From positions 1-21,204 of IMG/VR virus record IMGVR_UViG_3300023176_002577: a stretch of 21,204 nucleotides of DNA; one strand, given 5' to 3'. The notes beneath the pieces were generated by a model that was not told the DNA's origin, searched no databases, and saw only the letters and a program-made list of their open reading frames with translations. Within the stretch, counting starts at the first letter, position 1. Each line of letters begins with the position of its first letter. This document shows positions 12,001 to 19,953 of the stretch, piece after piece. Origin of the DNA: a virus. Both the position numbers and the translations under genes were made by a program.

Positions 12001-15000
12001 CAGTGCCAATAACTTGATATTCCTTGTTATTGTACTTACTTTCGATAATTGATATCATTGAATAATCAGATACACTAGTATCTGAGGTACTAATAAATCC
12101 AGATTTTTCTACATTATAGAATAATTTTGATGGAATATTTGAATCATAGTTTAGAGTCAATGAGGCATTAGTTGAAACTCCTACCGTTCCAACACCAATA
12201 ACTGTAAATGGTGTGGTGTTTCCTACAGAGACAAACTCATTTCCAAAAGTTGAATTTGTATAAATCTTAAACTCATATCCTTGTAAAGAAGAGTCACTTA
12301 AATCAAATTTAAGATTGTTGCCAATATAAGTCTCAATTCTTGGATTAATAAGACTAAATTCTTGCCCAAAACCTCCAGTTCCAGCTATACTTACTATAGT
12401 TGGTGGATTTAAAGAAACATCATACTTAGTTTCGCACAGATTAAAATTATTATCATCAATTCTATAAACATAGTAACTTCCTGTTTCTAATCCAGAAGCA
12501 ATTAAGTCTGAAGAGTCATAGAAAATTTTATCACCAGTTTTGTATCCATGATTCTCAATATTAATTTTATTTGAGGAAGTGATTATAGATTCTGATCCAA
12601 AACCAACAGGATCAATTACAATCTTTTCAATTGAAGAATTATATTTAACTCTTACTTCCGTTGATGTTCCAATTCCAACGGTTAAATTTGGTGTTATATC
12701 AAATACGACTTTATCACCATTTCTTAATTGGTGATCTGTAGAAACAGATACTGTAGTCTTAATCCTTTCTACTTTTCCAGTTACTTGAGTATATGCACTT
12801 TCCAAATAATACTCATAATCATCACTTCCGTTATTAAAGAAGAATAATCCATCAGTATTTGTGGTTAAACCAACAGATGTTGTTAAACCAATAAAGTCTT
12901 TCGATTTATTGATAACGTAAACGGTCTGTGAATCGCCACTTATTGGTAGATTGAATGGTATATCTCCAGAGGTTGTTCCAACAGAGATTGCACTAGAAGA
13001 ACTCTTCTTATATAAAGTTACTTGCTGATTTGTTTTGAATGGGTGGTTTGGTAAATATATGCTTTGAGTTGGTATTGAAATTGTATTTGTTACTTCACCC
13101 AGAGGGAAATCTACGGCAACACCAATTCCTGATGTTGTTCCAACACCAACAGAACTTCTTGGATTAAAATAAACCTTATCGTTGACTTTAGAGTTAAAAT
13201 ATTGTGAAGATGTTGGTAAAGTGAATGTGCTTGGTTCTAAAGAAACTTGCGTCGATGCTGTATGGGCAGATCCAACAATACCTCTCTTAACTCTGAGAAC
13301 TTTCTCAGTATCAAAGACATTTAACACTGAAAGAACTTCTGTACCAATTCCAATAGATGATCCTACAGATACTAATTTTAAATTTCTAGAAAGATAAATG
13401 TCAGTTACAACACCAGCAGTTGCGTTCGCTGGAACTTGTTTGTTTAGGGATGAATGATCTGTCGATACTCCAATTTTATGTGTTTTTGATATGCCCTGTA
13501 CAAAAGTAGAAAGACCAGAAATAGTGACATAATCACCATCAAGAAGAGAATGATATGGATCTACATAAACTTCAACCTGATTCTGATTCTTCCAAGTAAT
13601 TACAGCATCTTCATAAGTTTCAATCGATGTTGAAAGATCAACGATTTCTTTACCAGTCAACCTTGAAATCGAAGCAGTTACACCGCCACCATTTGTTCCA
13701 TCATTGTTAAAATTGGCAACATCTCCAATTTTATAGTCTTCTCCAGAAGAAACAATAGTAAATGATTCTACAGATCCGGTAGTAACAGAATCAATTTTTG
13801 TTGTTTGATTTGTAATTTCATAAGATTCTGAAATAAAGTCATTATCAGCATATTTTTCAGAAACTTTATATGGGAATGTGTTTCTGATTAGATTTGAGTT
13901 ATTAAAATCAAATGTTTGATCTAGTTTTTTGTTTTCTATGTAAAACTTAGAGTTAAAAGTATCACCAATAAAATATGGGAACTCGGCAACCAAATTATTT
14001 GATAGAGAGTCTGTCTTAATACCACAGAAATAAGCATAAGTTCCTTGTGGAAACTCTGGAGTTTTACAATATCTTCCATTATGAACATCGAGATCTCCAG
14101 TCGAATCAAAGGAGTAATCCTCAACAAAAAATCCAGAATCAAAACTTGGTCTGTTGGTTATATTGGATATATCTAAAGTGTATCCAGTTTCAACCAACTT
14201 TAGTGGTGAATTCTCATCATCTGGGTCAGAATATCCATATGGACCATAAATTGGATTGCCATCATATGCCCACCCAACAATGGGAGAATGTTGATTACCC
14301 TCATCTACAGTAAACTTATTTCCTATTGCTGTAGAATACCCAACAATTCCATACTGAAGACCATTACCAGAGGAATATAGAATTTCATCTCCAAATCTAT
14401 ATCGATTATTCAGCGTTAATGATCTTACATCAACATCAAGCATTCCATTTGAACCTGGCGGTTTAACCGTAATTGTTGTTTTTTCTTCAGTATATCCAGA
14501 ACCAGGGGTTATAACAATAACATCAGTTATAGATCCATTAGAAACAATCGCTCTAAGTACAGCACCTGTTCCATCACCAACTACAACTAAGTCTGGAGCA
14601 GCATTATATTCAATTCCTTGAGATAGAATGGAAACTTTTTCAATCTTTCCAGATATAATAATAGGTTTTAATTGTGCATTCTTACCAGTCTTAATTGAGA
14701 TAAGTGGTTTTTTATGTAGGTTTAAGGTAGTTGAACCGTATCCAGTTCCAGATTCATACAAATAAGCATCAATAATCTCACCCCTAATGATTGGAGTAGC
14801 AGTAATAATACCTGTTATACTGCTACCATAAGAAACGTTAACATTTATATTGATATCTGGATATGAGAAAGTGTGGTATCCCGATCCTACAGATTCAAAT
14901 TCAACATAATTCTTTCTAATATAATTTGATTTTATTGTTCCAGCAACACCAGCATTAGCAAGTCTAAAACTATTACTATCATTGGAAAGAATGTAGTATT

Positions 15001-17983
15001 GATTAGAGGTTGATAGTCCAGATATTACAGATCCAGTTGATTCATACTTAACTAGTTCACCATCTTTAAAGTTGTGATTTTGGAAAATTACTAGGTTTTC
15101 TGTTGTAGATATTCCAACAGGTTTTACCCTCAAAACTCTATTGGTGTATCCACTACCAGAGTTAATAACTTTTATTTGTGAAATATTTTTCTTTCCATCA
15201 AATACTCTAAATTTATGGATACCCTGATTGGATATTGTTGTAAAACCAACGGTGTTTATCCCAGCATAGTAATCCTTATCACTTTCAAATAACCTAATAG
15301 TCTTATTGTTTACAACTTTAGTAAAATATACTGATCCATTCTTTAAAGTTCTTCCTTGATCAGTATTTGAACCACCATAACTTCCAATACCAAGTTCACT
15401 ATTTCCGTTTTTATCATAAACAATTTTTTGCCCATCTACAAAATTATGGTTTGATAAGAAAGTAATTGTTTCTGCTGAAAAATCTACTCCACCACCGGAA
15501 GAAATGTCAACACCACTAAAAGATACATCTCTATATCTCGTTCTCAAAACTGGTTCTAATATTACTCCATTACCGTTTCCACCAGTAATAGAAACAGAAA
15601 TAACGTTAGAAATGTCAAATTCTGATGGATCAACTAAAACTGACTTGACGGATCCAGATACAACAGGCTGAACAAGTGCTGTTGTACCAACAGATGGTCT
15701 AGAAATTTCTATAATTGGTGGATTTACTACATCATAGTTTGATCCAGAATTAACTATAGACACTCTTTCTAGTGGACCATAATAAACTTTATCATCAGAC
15801 TTGTAGTTGATAATTTCAACACCGTTTATCAACATACCAACAGATCCAACTTCCGTCTTATCTTTTCCAGAATCATTAATATTTGAAGATGCTGGAAACT
15901 TTCTCAATATCTTTTGTGGTGTTATCGATAGATTTCTCTCCGAAGAAAGAATAAACCTATGGTATCCTGATGATTGAGTTGGTAAGTTAAACTCCAAGTA
16001 ATCATCACTATGGATAAAAGATCTAGAAGAATAAAGTCTAATTTGATTTCCAGATCCTATAACCTTAATATAATATATCCCTTCAGTTAATCCAAATAAT
16101 GGTGCAGATTCTGGTTGATAATAAACACTATCACCTGTGAGAAAATCAACAGAAGATGAAAAAGAAATAATTGAGTATTTCTGTGTTGTATCATTATATC
16201 CCTGAATTGTTGATCCTGCCACAGCAGAATCAATTTGCTTAGAAATTAAATTCTCAGTAACCTCATATGATGGTAAAGAATTTGAAGCAACGTAAAAATA
16301 TTCATTTCCATCATTATATGTGTTCTGAACATCAGAGAAAGCAGTATTATTGCCAACATCAATAGAGAGTCCAGAACTAGAAGCTGTTTTAACATTTCTT
16401 CTTAGATCGTATTCAATTCCAGATGTTGGTGAAAATCCACCAAGATTATCCAAAATAACTTGTCCAAGACCTTCATTGATACTGGAAACAGTAGCCCCAG
16501 AAACAACAACATTATTGGAATTTGAAGTCAAGATATCAACAGAATCATTAACTCTCAAAGAAGATTTGTCAATATCTGTTTTTAACGTAAATGTCGATCC
16601 AGAAATAGAATCCACATTAAATCTACAACTTGTATTGTATATCCAGGAATTAAAAAATTCTTGTTTGAATGTTTTATTATCGTCTGGATTTAATATTTTT
16701 TCACCAACATTCTTAACATATACTTTTTCTCCCTCAATAGTTGATGTAACGTCACTCTTTGTATTAAAAGATGATAATGAACCAGTAATTCTAAATTCTA
16801 CTTTTTTGGTTAGATCACCATCTTCATAACCATAGTAAGTATCATCAGATCTGATATTACTTGCCGTTGGAATATCTGTATCGACTCCGTTACATCCTAA
16901 GAATTGATTTACACTCTTATCTGAATATGTAATTACATTTCCAGAAGAAATTAGTGTTCCTGTCTGAGCAAAACCAACTGTTGAATCTACTGTTATTACA
17001 GACGCTCCAGAGTTAACAGTAGATAGTACTTTGGTATTTGGTGTGATACCAAAAGATCCATTAATTAAATCATTATCATTATACCCAACAAATAAACCAA
17101 CCTTATAATATGTTTGGGCATACCCTACTTTTTGACTCCTTGTAAAAATTTCAACTTCAGAAACAGAAGCATTAGTATTTGGATCCTTTGAACTTATTAT
17201 TGTTTGACCAATTAACTTATTTGGATCGCCAGAAATTTGTTCAATTACTATAACTTCTCTTCTTAAAAATTCTGCAGAAGATGGTTTGATCAAAAACTGC
17301 TCTAAATCTATTACTTTTGGAGTAACTCCAAATAGAACATTAAATAATATTCTAAAAGATTCTTCCGTTCCCTTTGCTTCATAAAACGTCCTTGCTTCCT
17401 TTATAAAGTTTCCAACGTTTAAATTAGAAACAAAATCAACATTCTCCAATCCAGGAGTAAGAGAGTATTTTAACTTATTATAAAATTCTTTTAAAAATAG
17501 GGAACTTAGGTTCTCAACCCTACTATCAGAATCATGAGAAGAACTAACAGAAGACGAAAAGGTTAGTTCTTGGGGATTATTTTCGGATCTATAAGTGGTG
17601 ATTCCACTAAAACCTCGAACACAACCAGTAAATGTGTTGGTTGTTAATCCAGTGTAAGTGATAATCTCATCATCAATCTTTAAAAGACCATACTCTGGAG
17701 GAAATCCTTTCGTTGATGAAACCTGAATAGTCTCATCTGTAGAAGATATTGACGACTCTAGAGACGTAAACCCAACAACAACCTCTGGCGTTAGATTATC
17801 AACTTTTAAATATTGGTCTAGATTCTCAGCAATATCTACAGGTGCACCCTGATATTCTTGAGAAACATAGTATTGCTTTAAGAAATCAACAGTCTTTGGA
17901 CTTTCTGATAATATAAACTCAGGTAATTGATTTTCAATAATCTGCTGAACTTTAACTCTCGTTTCAAAACCCGTTGTGATCAT
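6053..17983 (-). CDS. Giant gp7-position baseplate/virion protein with YHYH domain and beta repeats
   Basis: This single open frame encodes 3976 residues between gp6 and gp8, the slot of gp7 in T4 (1032 residues). Residues 1-240 look like the T4 gp7 C-terminal core: ENQLPEFILSESP at the start, then FYEAKGTEESFRILFNVLF near 198-217, comparable to the FYSTKGIEASYKFLFKVLY segment of T4 gp7. The rest is glycine/serine/threonine-rich and repetitive. It holds about a dozen GSGY-type repeats (about 743, 945, 1077, 1117-1178, 2040-2130, 3360, 3730-3790), at least eight NHxF..GDxV.Y modules (about 610-3000) and ITYTG..GCVRG-like modules (about 75-130, 325-365, 1535-1580, 3075-3130). A YHYH domain lies near 1195-1345 and an IFVNGVIQDPG..Y module near 3521-3564. 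No signal peptide or membrane segment is evident. It starts one base after the gp6 stop, behind AAGGGG with 5-base spacing. A wedge role is inferred from position and the N-terminal core; the repeats may form an extended peripheral structure. Confidence 0.88.
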   Translation of the reverse strand: MITTGFETRVKVQQIIENQLPEFILSESPKTVDFLKQYYVSQEYQGAPVDIAENLDQYLKVDNLTPEVVVGFTSLESSISSTDETIQVSSTKGFPPEYGLLKIDDEIITYTGLTTNTFTGCVRGFSGITTYRSENNPQELTFSSSVSSSHDSDSRVENLSSLFLKEFYNKLKYSLTPGLENVDFVSNLNVGNFIKEARTFYEAKGTEESFRILFNVLFGVTPKVIDLEQFLIKPSSAEFLRREVIVIEQISGDPNKLIGQTIISSKDPNTNASVSEVEIFTRSQKVGYAQTYYKVGLFVGYNDNDLINGSFGITPNTKVLSTVNSGASVITVDSTVGFAQTGTLISSGNVITYSDKSVNQFLGCNGVDTDIPTASNIRSDDTYYGYEDGDLTKKVEFRITGSLSSFNTKSDVTSTIEGEKVYVKNVGEKILNPDDNKTFKQEFFNSWIYNTSCRFNVDSISGSTFTLKTDIDKSSLRVNDSVDILTSNSNNVVVSGATVSSINEGLGQVILDNLGGFSPTSGIEYDLRRNVKTASSSGLSIDVGNNTAFSDVQNTYNDGNEYFYVASNSLPSYEVTENLISKQIDSAVAGSTIQGYNDTTQKYSIISFSSSVDFLTGDSVYYQPESAPLFGLTEGIYYIKVIGSGNQIRLYSSRSFIHSDDYLEFNLPTQSSGYHRFILSSERNLSITPQKILRKFPASSNINDSGKDKTEVGSVGMLINGVEIINYKSDDKVYYGPLERVSIVNSGSNYDVVNPPIIEISRPSVGTTALVQPVVSGSVKSVLVDPSEFDISNVISVSITGGNGNGVILEPVLRTRYRDVSFSGVDISSGGGVDFSAETITFLSNHNFVDGQKIVYDKNGNSELGIGSYGGSNTDQGRTLKNGSVYFTKVVNNKTIRLFESDKDYYAGINTVGFTTISNQGIHKFRVFDGKKNISQIKVINSGSGYTNRVLRVKPVGISTTENLVIFQNHNFKDGELVKYESTGSVISGLSTSNQYYILSNDSNSFRLANAGVAGTIKSNYIRKNYVEFESVGSGYHTFSYPDININVNVSYGSSITGIITATPIIRGEIIDAYLYESGTGYGSTTLNLHKKPLISIKTGKNAQLKPIIISGKIEKVSILSQGIEYNAAPDLVVVGDGTGAVLRAIVSNGSITDVIVITPGSGYTEEKTTITVKPPGSNGMLDVDVRSLTLNNRYRFGDEILYSSGNGLQYGIVGYSTAIGNKFTVDEGNQHSPIVGWAYDGNPIYGPYGYSDPDDENSPLKLVETGYTLDISNITNRPSFDSGFFVEDYSFDSTGDLDVHNGRYCKTPEFPQGTYAYFCGIKTDSLSNNLVAEFPYFIGDTFNSKFYIENKKLDQTFDFNNSNLIRNTFPYKVSEKYADNDFISESYEITNQTTKIDSVTTGSVESFTIVSSGEDYKIGDVANFNNDGTNGGGVTASISRLTGKEIVDLSTSIETYEDAVITWKNQNQVEVYVDPYHSLLDGDYVTISGLSTFVQGISKTHKIGVSTDHSSLNKQVPANATAGVVTDIYLSRNLKLVSVGSSIGIGTEVLSVLNVFDTEKVLRVKRGIVGSAHTASTQVSLEPSTFTLPTSSQYFNSKVNDKVYFNPRSSVGVGTTSGIGVAVDFPLGEVTNTISIPTQSIYLPNHPFKTNQQVTLYKKSSSSAISVGTTSGDIPFNLPISGDSQTVYVINKSKDFIGLTTSVGLTTNTDGLFFFNNGSDDYEYYLESAYTQVTGKVERIKTTVSVSTDHQLRNGDKVVFDITPNLTVGIGTSTEVRVKYNSSIEKIVIDPVGFGSESIITSSNKINIENHGYKTGDKIFYDSSDLIASGLETGSYYVYRIDDNNFNLCETKYDVSLNPPTIVSIAGTGGFGQEFSLINPRIETYIGNNLKFDLSDSSLQGYEFKIYTNSTFGNEFVSVGNTTPFTVIGVGTVGVSTNASLTLNYDSNIPSKLFYNVEKSGFISTSDTSVSDYSMISIIESKYNNKEYQVIGTGSTTFDVALTGKPERLSYSPNNCSKIEYTTTSLNEKGGVAKLSILSGGFNYKKTPSFIDITSIEGKNASIIAISQSIGRIKNTTILDQGFDYSCDRTLRPEAYISPKINLKNSSEIANISVIDGGRNYSSLPELVVVNSVTREKNDSGILSPVLASNSIASVDITRSPKGLPFGNVEIFTINNTNGIGINTMETSTSGIVTCYMNTPTFGYTQSPFTVGDKIFVEGIENVDSNGTGFNSDDNGYQFFIVSSFQNTNPAVLEFDISGITTNPGIAKTNQSSYANIINHNDYPKFEVTTAYSDFLIGEKLSTDNRDGFILRDLSVTEYGKGYVKVYGSYNLSVGEILKGENSGTLATVETITNNEGIFDVRYSSEKNYEWANSVGKLGVDYQVIPDNDYYQNLSYTVKSPVAYEDLINPVNRLLHTSGLKNFADTEIEESVNVGTSLTSTSESIVVRDILEEKRVDTINFYDNVVDIDTITNGNGQIKSKFLKLKSKSLADYIRCSTNRVLKIDDFSTQFKNRNNTTEEYVDIVSYDNSYSEFLIQAVDPNGTDRQITELIVLNNGLNSITLEKSSLYNTENEIADIQSIIDEFGNLYLRFSPEDTENTDYNIKVLNSSFNSVLSGISTQSIGFIDIIGANKLVGVGSTGTVVGFSTLTTSSVYGKFQVYDQISNQINFVELEIDHDGENTYISEFYSDSSLGSVGGLIGSFGISIDSGVLTLDFTNNSTNEILVRGKLVGFGSTSVGVGTYRFKTSAQTDGSERSIKLESNVSSSSTVFSADKSLISSVKSLVRVSYGDTTSIHQVLMTHDGTDVYTMQYPFISVGSTSGIGTFSGEYNGTDLVLSFYPDPNIVGSYEIQSLNKFFYEDSDTINTPPDLTYGPVTEAVNLAFYNSKNGSRANKLDFNLNYEETPIFAKTFDPSDSTILDAETGIFTINNHFFSTGERLNYTPNSSVIGLAFTSVGIGSTATEISGGVGIGTTDVLPSTVYAIKINNNQFKVATTPLYASSGIGVTFTSTGSGNTHEFEMYKKLEKTVLSIDGVVQYPLAYNPLSYTLVDNGGQVSASSTFFAVSGISSIRPLDILKVDDEFVTVLAVGLGTTSSGPIDNVGITTLIEVSRGSVGTSATSHTDSTAFQVYRGSYNIVGSTIYFTEAPKGDARSIVDDTNLPKVFSSFNGRVFLKQDYSSNLIYDDISDQFTGIGQTYTLTTSGLNTSGISTGSGILLINDVFQTPTTDNNEGNNYELSGGVGVSSVTFTGITSTDGSIIIDPVYIEQNQLPRGGYIISLGSTTGLGYAPLVGAAVTAVIDGSGTITAVGIGSTDINGSGYRGQVSIAVTSSTGNGADISAIVGAGGSLTFTVNSGGSGYAQTNTFVSVSEPSYSNLPVTGVSRLGIGTTSETGTGLLLNLEVGSSSTTGIGSTLFEVKSFNITRPGYGFRNGDVFKPVGLVTDKNLSEPLADFELTVIETFTDTFSAWQFGELDYIDNISNLQNGIRTRFPLYYNGQLLSFQKDPSNADSIEIDMDSLLIIFVNGVIQDPGVHYSFTGGTSFVFSEAPEETDSVSIFFYRGTKGVDSDIVDVNESIKPGDTVQVIKDNLNPRTITQNPRVVVGITSSDIMETNLYVGSGIDENNFKPLSWTKQKVDRIISNEIVSKSRDSIETQVYPTARIIKDLSISDTEIFVDNAQFFNYEENESSIVISSFDALIVDSVDPVSAAVTAIVSAAGTIQSLDIADAGSGYIGSSIEVKIGAPKQIGVGIGTTATAIISVVNGSLSGTANITNPGLGYSLTVQPKVIVPFPTPTYENVTDITTVQGFSGIVTGITTTTGTGGNPLALKFFLNSTAFTDLNVNYPICIVDTTVGNGVTSIDGGDASLVGIGTTFLDNIYYVHSISSSGGNAEIVTNVKSDSSVVGIATTGSTSLPLGRFSWGRLSGITRSSDPVSIGVTGLIVGFNTINSGLSTFPTIQRRGYGLRDTGALRKDL
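6610..15755 (-). repeat. Array of protein-level GSGY-type repeats within the giant gene
   Basis: Scattered through this span are about a dozen copies of a module with the pattern I..sGxGY...P.v.i....g.gA.a...v.nG.v..v.i. Clear copies include NSGSNYDVVNPPIIEI (about residue 743), NSGSGYTNRVLRVKP (about 945), TPGSGYTEEKTTITVKPPG (about 1160), SGGFNYKKTPSFIDI (about 2040), DGGRNYSSLPELVVV (about 2117), NSGGSGYAQTNTFVSV (about 3360) and DAGSGYIGSSIEVKI (about 3728). The copies are diverged in DNA, so this is an old protein repeat and not a recent tandem duplication. The alternation of short strands and glycine turns suggests a beta-rich fold. Confidence 0.65.
13949..14401 (-). other. YHYH domain inside the giant structural protein
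   Basis: Residues about 1195-1345 of the giant protein contain GWAYDGNPIYGPYGY, preceded by QHSPIV, and then, about 65 residues later, HNGRYCKTPEFPQGTYAYF. These are the signature blocks of the YHYH domain, which occurs in bacterial secreted proteins and in large structural proteins of T4-like cyanophages. The histidines and tyrosines of both blocks are present. The biochemical role of the domain is not established, so no function is assigned beyond its being a discrete, conserved non-repeat domain in an otherwise repetitive protein. Confidence 0.8.
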
Positions 17984-17994
17984 ATTATCCCCTT
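17981..17994 (-). promoter_or_regulatory. Ribosome binding site and start of the giant gene
   Basis: The minus strand reads AAGGGGATAATATG. The purine-rich AAGGGG lies 5 bases before the ATG at 17983 and inside the last codons of gp6, whose TAA stop (17987-17985) sits between the site and the start. This is the clearest Shine-Dalgarno-like site in the window. It supports the chosen start and fits re-initiation by ribosomes finishing gp6. Confidence 0.6.
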
Positions 17995-19952
17995 GTTAGT
18001 TCTCCGTTTGTATAGCTTGAGGTAACCTTAAATCCAACTCCAGATATCTGTTCACCAGAAGTAATAGTATCTTTAACCATATTTATTGAACTATTCGAGA
18101 TGTCAAAATTCAAATACAAATCTTTAAGTCCAATGACATCATTTGATTCTGGGAATGCCTGAATTTCGATGATATTATTTGGTTTAACTGTTGATGTTAT
18201 ATTGATTGTTCCGATAATGATTTCACCTTTTTCATAATCTACAGTACCAACGTCTCTAGCAACAACAGATCTTTGTCCACCAGAATCAATTTTAATGATG
18301 GAAAGAACACCAGTTTTTGCTGAAATACTTGTTGGTCTACTTGTGAATACACCAGCAGCAGTAAGACGATTTCTTACGTCAGTATCTCCCTGAACAATAT
18401 TGGGTGTATCTGTAAAGTATACAGTAGAAGATTCGCCCGAAATAGTAAATCCGGTAGATTTAATATTAGCACCAGTAGGATTTACATGAAACTTGTTTCC
18501 ATAACATAGTTCATACTGTGCCAGCTGATTTGTTAATGCTTTCAGGTTTCTTCTGATCTTGATCTTAGTAATGTTTGATGTTATAGCAGAATCAATATTA
18601 TCAATCACGCTGAGAACCTTACTATATTTAAATCTGCCACCAAACTTATTAATATCCTTAGAATCAGCGTATGCCCCTAATCCATTAACAATATTAGTCT
18701 TGAGATCAGCAACGTTGGTAACTTTTGCCGAGTTATAGTAGACAAAAGAATCCATCTCAACATAAAGCAACTTGAGTTCAAGTATCTTTTGGTTGATTCC
18801 TGTGAGTGAGTAATTCTTTAGTTTTGAAAGAATCTGCTGCTTGTCAAAATCAGATACAAACTCACCATTCTTTGGTTTGATTGTAATGAATACTGTTCCA
18901 AACTGTGGTGGATCCAACTCTTCACCACCAACTACAGATACACTCTCGGTGTTTGGATAGATTGATTGGATAATAGTTTCGTAGTCCCTTCCTGTAACCG
19001 CTCTGTACTGCGCTGAATACAGTCTAGGGGCAAAGTACTTAACAGAGTCGATACTCTCGATGTCGCCGCCGTTAGATGCCGCAGAGATGGTTGTTATAGT
19101 TGGAGTAGTTGTAGGTACAACAATCTCATCCGATGAACCTCTCAAACTACCAGAGAATGAGAATGTGGAAGGTCCATTACCTTCTTTTCCGTCAGTAACA
19201 ATATACGTTACAGTGATGATAGTACCATCCTCTAGTTTCTTACCAAATATACCATCACCAAAGAGGAGTTCATACTTTTCATCTTGAACTTCTTGAATCA
19301 AGTAAGTTTCAGAAGTTGATTTTACGTTTAAAATATTGTCAATTTTAGAATATTCTCTACCCAAACCAGTATCAGATATACCCTTTACATAAACAACAAT
19401 AGTTGAACTATCAATGAAAGAGTTGTCAAGTAAAAATCTTTGATCTAGTGATCCATCAACAACAAATTGCTTACTTAAAAATGTTCCTTGATAGACACTA
19501 AGAGGATCGGTCGCTGTTCCAAAAGTAGCAACACCATCATTCACTGTTGTTGTTATATTTTCTGGGATTGAAAATACATAAGAAGTGTCATTTATACTTC
19601 CTACGCACACTAAACCCGCCTGTAAGGTTAGTGTAGGACTTGTTGTACTAGTTTGTACGTTGAAAGAAACAGATGCCTTAGCGGCGGTTCTGGAGCGTGG
19701 AACATATCCAATGTTCCTTGCCAGTGAAACAACATTTTCACGAAGAGTTGCCGAATCCAAGAAGGATTCATTCACAACCATATTCGAGTTGAATGCTGTA
19801 ATGTAAGTATTATATGCTAACGTATCAATTAAGACTGAGAAGTTTGAACCTTCAAAATCAAAATCCGTGAACGTAGAGTTAGCACGGAGATAATCTTTGA
19901 TAGATTCTCTGATTTGATCAAAGTCTAAATTAGAAAACTTAGTGAAAGGCAT
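17985..19952 (-). CDS. 6: Baseplate wedge protein gp6
   Basis: The product has 655 residues, almost the same as T4 gp6 (660), the universal wedge component that dimerises into the ring around the baseplate hub. The N-terminal region is typical: MPFTKFSNLDFDQIRESI, then SNFSVLIDTLAYNTYITAFN and SATLRENVVSLARNIGYVPR, which matches the gp6/gpJ-like family. The middle part has YRAVTGRDYETII and a FGTVFITIKPK block, both expected for the family. The ATG at 19952 lies one base after the gp25 stop and the gene ends one base before the giant gene, so translation is probably coupled through all three. In T4, gp6 binds gp25 and gp7, which fits the gene order here. No truncation or frameshift is visible. 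Confidence 0.95.
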   Translation of the reverse strand: MPFTKFSNLDFDQIRESIKDYLRANSTFTDFDFEGSNFSVLIDTLAYNTYITAFNSNMVVNESFLDSATLRENVVSLARNIGYVPRSRTAAKASVSFNVQTSTTSPTLTLQAGLVCVGSINDTSYVFSIPENITTTVNDGVATFGTATDPLSVYQGTFLSKQFVVDGSLDQRFLLDNSFIDSSTIVVYVKGISDTGLGREYSKIDNILNVKSTSETYLIQEVQDEKYELLFGDGIFGKKLEDGTIITVTYIVTDGKEGNGPSTFSFSGSLRGSSDEIVVPTTTPTITTISAASNGGDIESIDSVKYFAPRLYSAQYRAVTGRDYETIIQSIYPNTESVSVVGGEELDPPQFGTVFITIKPKNGEFVSDFDKQQILSKLKNYSLTGINQKILELKLLYVEMDSFVYYNSAKVTNVADLKTNIVNGLGAYADSKDINKFGGRFKYSKVLSVIDNIDSAITSNITKIKIRRNLKALTNQLAQYELCYGNKFHVNPTGANIKSTGFTISGESSTVYFTDTPNIVQGDTDVRNRLTAAGVFTSRPTSISAKTGVLSIIKIDSGGQRSVVARDVGTVDYEKGEIIIGTINITSTVKPNNIIEIQAFPESNDVIGLKDLYLNFDISNSSINMVKDTITSGEQISGVGFKVTSSYTNGELTRG

Positions 19953-19953
19953 T

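Noticed and set aside
13936-14313. Overlapping open frames on both strands across the YHYH region
   Set aside because: Both are shadows; the conserved YHYH blocks are in the long minus-strand frame.
16350-16829. Plus-strand open frame of 159 codons
   Set aside because: It lies wholly antisense to the giant gene, has a leucine/serine/proline-rich shadow composition with no recognisable motif, and the minus-strand frame is clearly coding.
6053-17983. Diversity-generating retroelement target or phase-variable tract in the giant gene
   Set aside because: No reverse transcriptase, template repeat or long homopolymer or simple repeat tract was seen in the window.
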